Shown here: piece after piece, positions 48,195 through 57,899 of the stretch
How the letters are laid out: every line of letters starts with the position of its first letter
Position numbering within the stretch: position 1 is the first letter of the stretch
Assembly (NCBI GenBank): GCA_030549495.1
Contig: JAUIRK010000461.1
Location: 434,001-498,000 of the forward strand
DNA length: 64,000 bases
From: Nectonema munidae
Taxonomy: Eukaryota; Nematomorpha; Nectonematoida; Nectonematidae
Direction of reading: 5' to 3'
Translations under genes and position numbers: made by a program
Notes under the pieces: model-generated
The model's database searches: none
Told to the model about the DNA's origin: nothing
The model's input: only the letters and a program-made list of their open reading frames with translations

Positions 48195-49830
48195 TCAAAA
48201 AATTGTAAAAAGAAGAACAAATGTTAAGATCCTTCCATTTATAATCGATAAAGATTCTAAATATCAAAAATAAAGCAATATTTTGAATGTTTAAAAGGGG
48301 CAAAGTGGCAAATTTCCACTTTTCGCCCCCTTGAAATCACATTGAAAAGGATCCGATTTGCGTCCCAAAAAACAATTACCCATAATTTATACCAATTTCG
48401 ATAGTTTTAAAATCCAAAGACCAAGGAGAGTTTATATTTTCATTCTAAAATAAAAAGTTTTCAAATCTCACTTTTAATAAATGATTGGGTATTTTTCAGA
48501 TATTTCTATATAAAAAACTAAACTCTTCTTCTATGAACTGCCTACCCATTGAAATTTGTTCACAAATTATGATCATATGTGACACAACAAATCTACACGT
48601 ATTGAGGCTTGGCATATCCTTTACTTTTGGGGATCTATATATAGAATTGATATGATTTCCTTTTTTCAGACTTCAACATATAATAAAATTTTTTTAAAGG
48701 ATAATGAAGATTTTTTAATTTGTTCATGATTTTGAATGATTTTTCATAAGTTTTTAAGCCAAAAAGCATCTCATAAACGCTTCTAAACAATCATCACACG
48801 TCATAAAGTCTTTTTCGTATTTTTCATATGTAGGTTGATTAGGAACAATATCTACAAATAAATATAATTCAGTCTGAACATTTTATCATAGAAAACATGG
48901 TTTTCTGTTATAACTTTATTTAATTGAATTCAAAGGCTTTTTTCGATTTTTTCATAACTAAATATACCGACCAATTCTTTAAACATTATTAAAATCTTCC
49001 ATTCTGTTAAAAAAGTTCATACAAAATTCAATTCGAAAATACCGAGTATAATGCTGATAGAAATCGTCATAAGACAAAATGTACGCTCTTGACTTATTGT
49101 AAGGCTAAAAGATGTTTTTTTGTTTTTTGTTACTTGAAGAAGAAGTTGTGTATTTAACTAATAAAACTTCGTATTTTTATCCCTTCATTGAAAATTTAGA
49201 AAAAATATCACTTTCGTCAGTTTGTTCAACCCAATTTGTGTTGTTTTTTCTCTTGAGTTTTGGGATTTCAAGAAGTATAGGTTAATATTTTTAACATTTT
49301 AGATAAATAGGCACTCATCAAGAAATTATTAGTATGCATATTAAAAACCAAGTTTTTTTCTGATTTTCATTCAGTCAGTAAATACCCTAATCGATTTAGG
49401 AGCACTATTGCCAAAGGGAACGCAGATAAACTATTACTTTCAATGGAATTAAATAGGAACTTAAAGGCGGCTGCTTTGTTTGGTCCTAAATGCGATAAGA
49501 AAACGTAGTGCCACATTTACATTCTCTTTCTTGTGTTCTTAAAAAAGTTGATATATCCAGGACAGGATTTACTTGCGTTGAGGCCTTAGGCCAAACTCTA
49601 TTACTTACCTCCTTAAATACTTATAAATATGGTAAGTGTTAAAGTATGTGAGTAAAGTACTCTCGCACTCCTAGATAAGAACTCAAGAAAGAATTTCTTT
49701 TTAGGTTAATGCACCCCTTATGTGAAAAAGATTCATCCCACACTCCGAGCACAAAATATTTTTTTTATAAAATACACAAACATTTATTGAAATAAAAGAA
49801 CAATTATTTAAAGCTCAAATTTAATGAGAC
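48195..49830. other. Upstream region of the Kir gene, mostly featureless
   Basis: 48300-48345 carries a repeat-X right end (CTTTTCGCCCCCTTGAAATC). The rest is AT-rich with only short frames. I could not identify a promoter motif for the Kir gene. Confidence 0.35.
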
Positions 49831-49965
49831 ATTTGTTCCTGTCTAGTTTCAATTATTTTTACGATTCGAGACTCTTTTTTGCTAAGTGCAAGGCGCATAA
49901 TATGTTGCGCATCAAGGCGATTCCGCGACTTGTTTTTGATCCGAAGAGTGAAAAGTTATTGCTTT
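49825..49965 (-). pseudogene. C-terminus of a ZBED5/SCAND3-type hAT transposase
   Basis: On the minus strand the frame IKNKSRNRLDAQHIMRLALS, ESRIVKIIETRQEQMSH and a stop match the last ~40 residues of ZBED5/SCAND3-like transposases (xxRLxxxxxxRxALSxxxPRIxxLxxxxQxQxSH). It has no upstream part here, so it is an isolated fragment. Confidence 0.55.
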
Positions 49966-50131
49966 CGGAGGACAAAAAGGATCATAAAATGAAAAATACT
50001 TAGAATATCAGTACTAAACAAAAAAATAAATTAAGGTAAAAAATAATTGAAAACTTTTACTCCAGATGATATTTAACCAATTAAAAATTAAAATTTATCA
50101 ATAAAATAAATACTATATCAATATTTGATTC

Positions 50132-50458
50132 TTATTTTTTCAAAGCATTAATAATTTTAGAAAAAAATAGTTGCGATATGTCCCTTACAGGCCTCAAAAG
50201 AAAAAAAATGCAATTACTACTATATAAATAGAATTTAAAACTATAAACGACTAAATTTTGAGCATCTTGGTGATACTCTAAAAGAATTGGGTTAATATCA
50301 CAACTTGAAGATTTATTGAATGTTCTAATATCTTTCATTTTTTGAATGATTTCAATGAGGTGTTCACATTTTTTATTTGTGCAAGATTCAGCTTTTTGAT
50401 ATGACGTTTTCAATAGCTTTTCTTTTCCTACCATATATTCTAATGTTAAGCTTTTCAC
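50132..50458 (-). other. Possible coding exon, unknown product
   Basis: The frame from an internal ATG reads MVGKEKLLKTSYQKAESCTN, KKCEHLIEIIQKMKDIRTFN and NPILLEYHQDAQNLVVYS, with helical character and an ordinary residue mix. A pyrimidine-rich acceptor-like run (TTTTTTTTCTTTTGAG) precedes the last segment ISQLFFSKIINALKK. I do not recognise it. Confidence 0.3.
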
Positions 50459-50628
50459 AATTCAACCTCTAAATACTATATTTAAAATTTTTTCATTTTG
50501 GAATTTTTACCTTATAAGATGATAGCAATTTCTAATAGTTGGAAAAGAAATTGGAATTTTATTTTTATGAAACTATAGTATCACATACTTTGTAGAATCA
50601 AATCTACTCCACCCATATATTTATTATA

Positions 50629-50912
50629 GAGACCATCAATGGGCACTCTATCATTTCTTTGTTTTTGGTCACTTTTTTTTCTTTCCACAAATTTGTTTGC
50701 ATTGAGATCAATAATCAGAAATCATATAAACTGAATTATTAACTTTTCACTTTACCACACTAACGTATTTACAAACAAAAAAGTCTGAATCTTATAGTCT
50801 GAAGTTTATAGGGTCAAGCTAAACTTTATTGATCTCAATACAAACAAATTTGTGGAAAGAAAAAAAAGTGATCAAAAACAAAGAAATGATAAAGTGCCCA
50901 TTAAGGGTCAGG
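50629..50912. mobile_element. Foldback-type MITE with ~80-bp inverted arms
   Basis: The left arm (50629-50711) starts GACCATCAATGGGCACTCTA and the right arm (about 50832-50912), reversed, starts TGACCCTTAATGGGCACTTT. The arms match over about 80 bp, including TTTCCACAAATTTGTTTG, with few differences. The middle is about 120 bp and non-coding. No target duplication could be fixed, so the superfamily is unknown. Confidence 0.8.
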
Positions 50913-51590
50913 CTAAAGTAAGCCACATAGTAAGCCACGGACAAAAAGAAACATAAAATAAAAACTACTTGAATTAGTAATACAAAAATTTGAATATATA
51001 CTAAACTCGAGTTTTTACATCCAAAAAAAACAAATTATAGTAAAAAATTATTAAAAACTTTCACTCCATATGTTTTAAAAAAATTTAGCAGTCATTTTAG
51101 AGAGTTTAATAAATAAATAAAATGTCAGTTTACCAAAAAAAATAATAAAATTTTAAAATTATAATATTTTTTAAGTTTTAATTTTAAAAATAAAAAAAAT
51201 CGTTTTTCGTATTCTTTGCCCTCTAATGCTTCAAATATTTAGATTTTTAAATTTTTTTTAAATAAAAACTTAATTTTAAGTTTTACTGTTGTTTTTTTAT
51301 CAAATGAATCTTTTATACTTCATTAAAATTAAATCCTAAATGGGATAAGCATGGATAAATAGGTTAGAGTGTAAGTTAAGGTTTCAGATGATCCTGGGTT
51401 TTAACTTAATCTCTCTTAACTATTTTATACTTTGGCATCAATGGTACATTATCGCCTTGTTAATAAAAATACATTTAACTTAATCTTTTTTTCTAAATGA
51501 AGTCAAAATTATTCATTATTAAACTTATGTACATTATAAACACATGGAAAAAGAATGTATAAGTGTAAATTTGGTGTCCAAAATTTTTGA
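50913..51590. other. Intergenic stretch with a short copy of a segment found inverted at 52755
   Basis: 51201-51245 is the near-exact reverse complement of about 52758-52800. Otherwise AT-rich and featureless. Confidence 0.4.
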
Positions 51591-51599
51591 CCTATCTTT

Positions 51600-52260
51600 T
51601 AAATCCAAATACGAATGTTGAGTTAGAAATTAAATGTGGAGGAATTTTACGTTGATTTGAAAAAATTTGTTATTGCCTTCCTTGTAGAAATTCTCGAATG
51701 TTTCATGCGTGCAAATACACTTTTTCAGGTACAATTAATAAAAAATAATCTCGAGTGATTTGGCTCAAGCTTGTGATCTTATTCATTCTAAGATTGAAGT
51801 TCTTAAAAAAAGGAAGAAAATTTGGATTCAACTTTTCAAGTAATATATAAATATTCCCAAGTATTATTTAAGGGAAAATATAAAGAGTCGACAAAACAAT
51901 TCTTACCAAAAAAATTGGTTGATTACTCATTAAATTTACATTTTTCTAATGTTGAACAAAATGGTTTTGACGATAAGCTTCGTTTGAAAAGAATTTTGTA
52001 TAACCCTCTCGATTCTGTTATCAATGAAACAACAAATATATTTCAAACTATATAATATAAATTTGTTTCAATCAGTTAACTGTTTGTTATCTAAATCTCC
52101 TAATTTTTTGGATCTATATGAGCTAAAGCCAACTTTTGATTTGATTGATTCGAAAACAGACTTTAAACTTTTCTCATCTCAATGCGAAGTAGTTTTTAAA
52201 TTGTATATACATTTATACTCAGCTTATAAAAACATTTTTTTAGGTAACTAAAAATTTTTT
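51600..52260 (+). pseudogene. hAT relic of ZMYM1/52K type, central part
   Basis: Frames read LAQACDLIHSKIEVLKKRKK, then QFLPKKLVDYSLNL, RILYNPLDSVINETTNIF and SPNFLDLYELKPTFDLIDSK. The order (helical dimer region, PxxxR-like block, YNxxLDxxIxxxxxxF, then xxLL) follows the segment before the C-terminal motif in ZMYM1-like hATs. Shifts and stops break it. Confidence 0.45.
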
Positions 52261-52599
52261 AAAAAGCAAACTTAATGATATCTGATATTTCAAAAATTAT
52301 CGCACCAATGAAGCACCCTTAAAATTTTTGCCTAATACGGCCATTGGGCAGAGGTATTGGCACTCATTGTAACGAAATTTTTCGATGTTCAAAAACTTAA
52401 ATAATAGGGAATTCATAAAAACAATTCATCTTTATTCTTCATTAATAACGAAATAAGTAGTGGTATCGGCTCTAAAAAGAGCCTTGGTGTTATATATACA
52501 AGGTTTAATATACACACGAGAAAAAAATCAGAGAAATAGTTATATTGTGCAAGTGTCATGACCATTTGAGTGCTGACTCCTTGGGTCTATCCCTTTCTG

Positions 52600-53000
52600 G
52601 GGAACTTTCTGTGTTTTTATTATCATTTAACGGTATTACGCAGCTGCCATTTGAGCCGAATCCCAAAAAGTAATCACTGTTTGCTCTGAGAGTTTGCATC
52701 GGGTCCCATTGTACGCACATCCCGGCTTAGGTAACTTATTCCGTGCGAGCAGAGAATCTGAATATTTGAAGCATTGGAGGGCAAAGAATACGAAAAAATG
52801 TTTAACTACAAGAATTTTTCTTTGGAGATGACGAATTAGAAGTGCCTCCAGCCTTTCTGGAGTTTTCCATCCAGAAATTTGGGCGAGTCGTGGATAACAG
52901 CGTTTGATCCTACCTTCTACTCAATAGCGGCAACGCTTTTGTTAGTGGGTACTTTTCTTTGTCTTCTTCTCACTCGCACGAAAGATTTTCTAAATAAATC
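52600..53000 (+). other. Possible host exons ending in a membrane span
   Basis: GC content is visibly higher than around it, as in the Kir exons. A candidate last exon after the acceptor TTTTCCATCCAG reads NLGESWITAFDPTFYSIAA then TLLLVGTFLCLLLTRTKDFL and stops at about 53000, giving a C-terminal membrane segment. An upstream candidate ends at a donor near 52730 (CGGCTTAG then GTAACT) in matching phase. Other frames here also look coding (ELEVPPAFLEFSIQKFGRVV), so the structure is unsettled. Confidence 0.3.
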
Positions 53001-54030
53001 ATGAAGACCATCATTTTTTAACTAACCATTAAAAGAAACAATTTAAAAAACCTATAAAAAAAGCGCATAAATTACATTTATTAGAAATTTCAAAACTTGT
53101 AAAATGTTAGCCAAAATTATTTCAATTTCTTAATTAAAGGTTACTTTTGCAATATTTTCAAATCAAGAGTATTCTTTTAATAAAAAAAGATTTAATAACT
53201 GATTTTCAATAAAACGCTTTGTTTTGGGGTTAGTTTTTACAAAAAGAATAGAGCTTTTCCAATTATTATGCGGAATGTTATGAGGAAATGAACCCAAATA
53301 TTCATATGTAATTACACTATACAAATCTTTATCAAAAAATGGAGGATTTTGAAAATAATAAATTCTTTGATAATTATTCTCTTTTTAATTTTGAATATTT
53401 TTTAATGAATATCAAGTTTGGCATAAAATTTTGAAGTATAAGCATGAAAAATATTGTTATCATTTACAAATAATACACTACATTATGGAGAAGGTGTTGA
53501 AAGAAGTAAAATCTTTGAAGATAGATCATATGAGCAACTCAACGAATCTTCATCACTCATAAATTTATCCGTTGTATCACTACGTGAAAATCATTCACTA
53601 TATTACTCTCATAGTTTTCATTATGCATAGAAATATTTTTTGTACCAAAGGATCAAAGTGGTCAGGTACCTTTACATGACTGGATTGGTAATTGCTACAT
53701 GTAAATAAAATTTTGATATTATGTGAAACAAACGAATTTTTTTTTTATTTAAAATTAATTGGAAACAATATCTTATTAACCATTATAAGATCCTAGGGCT
53801 CATTTAAATCTAATTTTTAAAAAAATTATCTTTTATTAAAAATTTCAAAATTATCATAGCCTTAAGTCCTAAGCCTTTTTAATTTTTTTTATATTAACTC
53901 TTGAAAACTTAATTTTCTTTTATAAATACATTACTACTAATCTTTAAACATATTTTTTACTTTTCATTAGCTAATTTCAATCCATATATAATATTATTTT
54001 AATTAACTTTACTGATTTCCTCCCACTAAT
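53001..54030. other. Intergenic AT-rich stretch
   Basis: Nothing recognised. Confidence 0.35.
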
Positions 54031-54283
54031 ATGACAAATAAAAGGGCACGCTCTGACCCCGAATCTCCCAAATCTACCACCGACACTTTAAATCATCTAT
54101 TCGATGATTATATAGCTAATACCACACTAAATTCAAATGATCTAATACTATTTAATAATCTAAAATACAACTTAGCCATACATTATATAAAAACTTTCGA
54201 AAGCAAAAACATTAAGTCAACCTCAACACAATCATACGCTAATGCTGCTAGTTTAGCCCCTACTCAATCATCAAAGTTTAGCC
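54031..54283 (+). pseudogene. Possible LINE ORF1 N-terminus cut off by a poly-C satellite unit
   Basis: An ATG-started frame reads MTNKRARSDPESPKSTTDTL then LILFNNLKYNLAIHYIKTFE and STQSYANAASLAPTQSSK. The SYANAA-type stretch and charged, Ser/Thr-rich start resemble ORF1 proteins of Jockey-type LINEs. At 54283 it runs into a C tract followed by a satellite unit and stops making sense. Confidence 0.35.
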
Positions 54284-54365
54284 CCCCCCCCCCCCCCCTT
54301 GGAAAATTGATGTCACTTATTGACATATCGTTCTAACTTTTTAATTAAAAGAGATATTCAAATTC
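54283..54365 (+). repeat. Isolated C-type satellite unit with poly-C tract
   Basis: A run of about 16 C is followed by TTGGAAAATTGATGTCACTT and AACTTTTTAATTAAAAGAGA, the same core as the array at 61140-64000. Confidence 0.85.
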
Positions 54366-54607
54366 TGATTGTAGATTTGAAATCTAGGAATAGTAAAGAA
54401 AAAAAATTAAATAGTAAATAGACAAAATTAAAAAGAGGTAACAAATTTATTTAAAAAATATTAAAAACATTTAAATTTTTTTTATGATTCATCTGACCTT
54501 ATCATATAATTTTTTTATATTCCATTTGTTTAAAATGTCATCATTTTGCATGATTTTTTTTATAATATATATATTTACATACTTATCTTTTATAAATTTT
54601 TTATATA

Positions 54608-57603
54608 CAGTAGACTCCCTCCTAGCGACCAGCCCTCTAAAACGACCAGACCACTATTAAGACCAATTCCTTGCAGTCCCATTTTTTGTGTATATTCCTA
54701 CATAATAAAGACTCTCTCCAAAACGACCAGTTCTCTATTCAGAAATACAACCATTGAATCATGTCCCAACTCTAGTTTTACTCTCTCTACTACGACCATT
54801 TGTTGTTTTTTCATCAACGATTAGCGTTTTTTGCAAGTGTTGTCAACTTTGATTGTCAACATTTAAAGATAGTGTTATGGAAACTACAGAGAGAGAGAGA
54901 GAAAGATGTCTTTACATCACGAAAAGAATTTTAAAAATTTTTAATTGCTGTATTCAATTGTACAACGGGCCATCTTAATTTTTATAACAAAGCGTATCAA
55001 ACTTGATACATATTTTACACATGTTGGTGCGAGACAGAAATAGCAATTTTAAAAACTCAATTAATCAAATTCAAATTTTTATTCTATTAAATCAAAGCGT
55101 CTGTAAATTTTATTCACCACGTTACCCTCACTCCTTAATATTCATTTATTTCCCATTGACTTTACTTGATAACTTTGATATTAGAGCTTTTTGGTGAAGT
55201 AATAATTATTATCTTAAAATAAAAATGCTTATATCTTTTGGAACATTCTTGATTTTGAACACATTATTGACTGAATTAAGCAGACATTACTTTAAGAAAC
55301 GAAGACGAAACATAATTGCATACAAAGAGAGCAGACGATTTTCAATTTTTGAAAGTCGTCATATGTTGACTATGGTCAATAATGCGTTCAATTATTCATT
55401 TTCAAAGTAAGACTATGAGAATTTAGGTTAATTTATTATTATACTTTTCAAATAAAGTTTTAATTTTTGTCATAATTTTTCTCTTTAAATTCAATTGTTC
55501 AAAAATTTATCTTAAATTATCTTAAGTAATTTTATTTCTATATTTTTAGTAAAATTCAATTTTTCGGTCTCTTTGTTACTGAAAGTTGTGTTTTAAAGTT
55601 TTTGTTTTCATGTGTTTTGACATAGGAACTCATTTTTTCTTTCCTCTGTATTAATCAAAAATTTCCAAAAGGCATTCTACCAAAGTGTCCAAACCTCCCA
55701 TTATTGTAACTTTTTGAGTATTTGTATAAAGGTAAAGGTATATTCATTTTAAGCTTTGATTTCAAGGAATTTTGGTAGAGGACGTTTTGAAGATTGACCA
55801 TTTTTATTAAAATACAAAATACTAGCTTTATTTTTGTATATCCAAAACTCCAAAGTGTGAAAACTTTAACTACCTTTTTGTTTAAGTTTAAGATAAAAAC
55901 TTCATATGTCTCTTCGCAAAGAATTGAAAATTTCTGAAAAAATAAAAGTGATAAAAAGTTATGACGAAAATAAAGCAAGTCAACGCGAGTTAGCAAAAGA
56001 ATTTGGTGTAGGCAAAACACAAATAGCCAACATACTCAAACGTAAAGAGGAGTATTTAAAAGCGTATGAAGATGACTTACCTGTCTCTCGAAAAAGACTG
56101 TGCTCAGGGATTGAAAGTGAAGAGCTCGAAAAAACCATTTGGACATGGTATCAAAAAGCTAGAGTAATGCTAATAACGGTCTCTGGACCAATGATTCAAG
56201 AAAAAGCTCTCTTAGTAGCTTCAAAACTTAACTTGCCAAACTTCAAAGCATCTGATGTTTGGCTAACAAGATTTAAAGCCAGGCACAATATTGTTAACCG
56301 CACTATAAGCGGAGAGAAGGGCGTTGTCGATAACCTGAGTATCGAATCTTTTAAAAGTAAGTTGTTGGAAGTTATTTCTAAATATGAACCTGAAAATATT
56401 TACAACGAAACCGGTCTTGGTTTTAGAGCGTTGCCTGACAAAACCCTTGGTATAAAGGGCAAAAGTTACACAGGCTTGAAAAAATGCAAAGAAAGACTGA
56501 CTGTCTCTCTATGTGTGAATCAAATCGGTAATTTCGAAAAAACCGTTGTTATTGGAAAGACCCAAAGCCCTAGATGTTTTAAAAATATTAAAGTGGATGA
56601 ACTACCTGTCACCTACTATAATAATCTTAAAGCGTGGATGACCTCATGTATATTTACTGATTGGACAAAGTGTATCAATAAACGCATGAAAGCGCAAAAA
56701 AGAAAAGTTTTATTGATTCTTGACAACTGCCCATCACATCCTCATCTAGAACTCAGCAATGTTAAACTGCTTTTTTTGCCTCCTAATACATCTTCTGTTT
56801 TACAGCCCCTCGACCAAGGCATTATTAAAACCTTTAAAAGCTTTTACAAACGTAAACTTTTATGTCATGTCATAAGTCTAATAAATGATGAAATTACTCC
56901 CTTGAAATTATCAAAAAGTGTAAGTGTTTTAGATGCCTGCTATTGGATAGCTTCTTCTGTTAAAGAAATCAAGACGACAACAGTAGAGAAATGCTTCAAT
57001 CGATGCATGCAGACAACAGACAATGATTTTTCTTTTTCAGAAGAGGTTGGCGAAAGCGTTTGTGATGAACTAAAAGTTGTTGCACCCCAATTACCAGATC
57101 CAATCTTCACTACTGGAGAATATATTAGACAAGATGATGACCTGCCTGAAATCGAAACTTTATCAGAAAACTGGGAGCAAGAGCCTTTGAGTGAAATACC
57201 CTCTTCTACTCAGGCTATTCAAATGGAAAACCTTTCTGATGACACTGAAGAAGAGCAAGAAATTTCTCCAAAGTCTACAATAAAAATTTTGACAAAGCTT
57301 TATTAAACGCGATAGACTTGAAATGATTTTTGCAAGAAAAAAACCTCACAAAGTCTCTAGAAGACATTGAGAAAATAATAGAAGCTATTAAAGCAAAAAT
57401 TATTGAAAGCCAAAGAACAAGACAGACATTAATAACAAATTTTTTCAATTAATAAAGTAGATTTACACTTTAAATCTTTTCAGTAGTGTACTTACAATTG
57501 TTTTTACTACAAACTTTCAATCACTCTCTCTAATAAGGGCATCTCTATATTAAGACCACTTTTTATTGGTCCTGAAGGTGGTCGCTTTACTGAGAGTCTA
57601 CTG
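54608..57603 (+). mobile_element. Tigger (pogo-type) DNA transposon, about 3.0 kb
   Basis: Begins CAGTAGACTCCCTCCTAGCG and ends GTCGCTTTACTGAGAGTCTACTG-like sequence, whose reverse starts CAGTAGACTCTCAGTAAAGC. TA flanks both sides (54606-54607, 57604-57605). One transposase frame at 55906-57306. About 1.3 kb separates the left end from the ORF, longer than usual for Tiggers, and may include a secondary insertion. It lies at the 3' end of the tyrosine recombinase gene on the opposite strand. Confidence 0.93.
55906..57306 (+). CDS. Tigger transposase, long open frame but missing the first catalytic Asp
   Basis: 466 residues. A psq-type helix-turn-helix is at 1-50 (SQRELAKEFGVGKTQIANIL), a CENP-B-type DNA-binding domain at about 66-130 (MIQEKALLVASKL, FKASDVWLTRFKARHNI) and a DDE domain from about 160. 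Asp273 (ILIDN-type site, LILDNCPSHP) and Asp303 (VLQPLDQGIIKTF) are kept. The first site normally reads IYNADETGLF; here it is IYNETGLGF at 165-173, as if two codons including the Asp were lost. The frame is otherwise unbroken. The protein should bind its ends but is predicted unable to cut. The acidic tail is usual for the family. Confidence 0.93.
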   Translation: MSLRKELKISEKIKVIKSYDENKASQRELAKEFGVGKTQIANILKRKEEYLKAYEDDLPVSRKRLCSGIESEELEKTIWTWYQKARVMLITVSGPMIQEKALLVASKLNLPNFKASDVWLTRFKARHNIVNRTISGEKGVVDNLSIESFKSKLLEVISKYEPENIYNETGLGFRALPDKTLGIKGKSYTGLKKCKERLTVSLCVNQIGNFEKTVVIGKTQSPRCFKNIKVDELPVTYYNNLKAWMTSCIFTDWTKCINKRMKAQKRKVLLILDNCPSHPHLELSNVKLLFLPPNTSSVLQPLDQGIIKTFKSFYKRKLLCHVISLINDEITPLKLSKSVSVLDACYWIASSVKEIKTTTVEKCFNRCMQTTDNDFSFSEEVGESVCDELKVVAPQLPDPIFTTGEYIRQDDDLPEIETLSENWEQEPLSEIPSSTQAIQMENLSDDTEEEQEISPKSTIKILTKLY

Positions 57604-57605
57604 TA

Positions 57606-57899
57606 TATATAAATCTTCGTTTGAAAAAATATTTTCTTTTCTTCCAATTAGGTATGACTTTTTTACATCCATTCTATTAACTCTTACTCTGAGGAAGCGT
57701 TTACACAAAGGGCTTTCCTCAGAGATAAGAGAATAGTCTTTATTTTCTATATCAGGAAAACTGAGTGTATGTTGTGGAGCAGAGTTAGGTGAAGGAGAAT
57801 TGTGTGTTGATGCTTGTGGAGAAGGAGGAAAAGGAGAAAGAGAATTGGAAGAGAGAGGAGAACTGGGAGATGGAGAAGAGGAATGTTTTGCGGGAATGT
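57606..57899 (-). other. Open Ser/Pro-rich continuation downstream of the recombinase stop
   Basis: Read on the minus strand, a frame runs open from about 57950 to the Tigger end: NWSFFKPLNIPAKHSSSPSP, then PSPNSAPQHTLSFPD, then EESPLCKRFLRVRVNRMDVK and GRKENIFSNEDLYI. It is offset by one base from the recombinase's last exon; the two frames meet at a run of seven A near 57948. It looks like the true C-terminal tail, displaced by a one-base change or a sequencing error in the A run. Confidence 0.45.

Noticed and set aside
52468-52483. Stem-loop GGCTCTTTTTAGAGCC on the minus strand, very like a histone mRNA 3' stem-loop
   Set aside because: No histone coding sequence lies upstream on that strand (to about 53000) in any frame, and the loop is not the usual UUUC.
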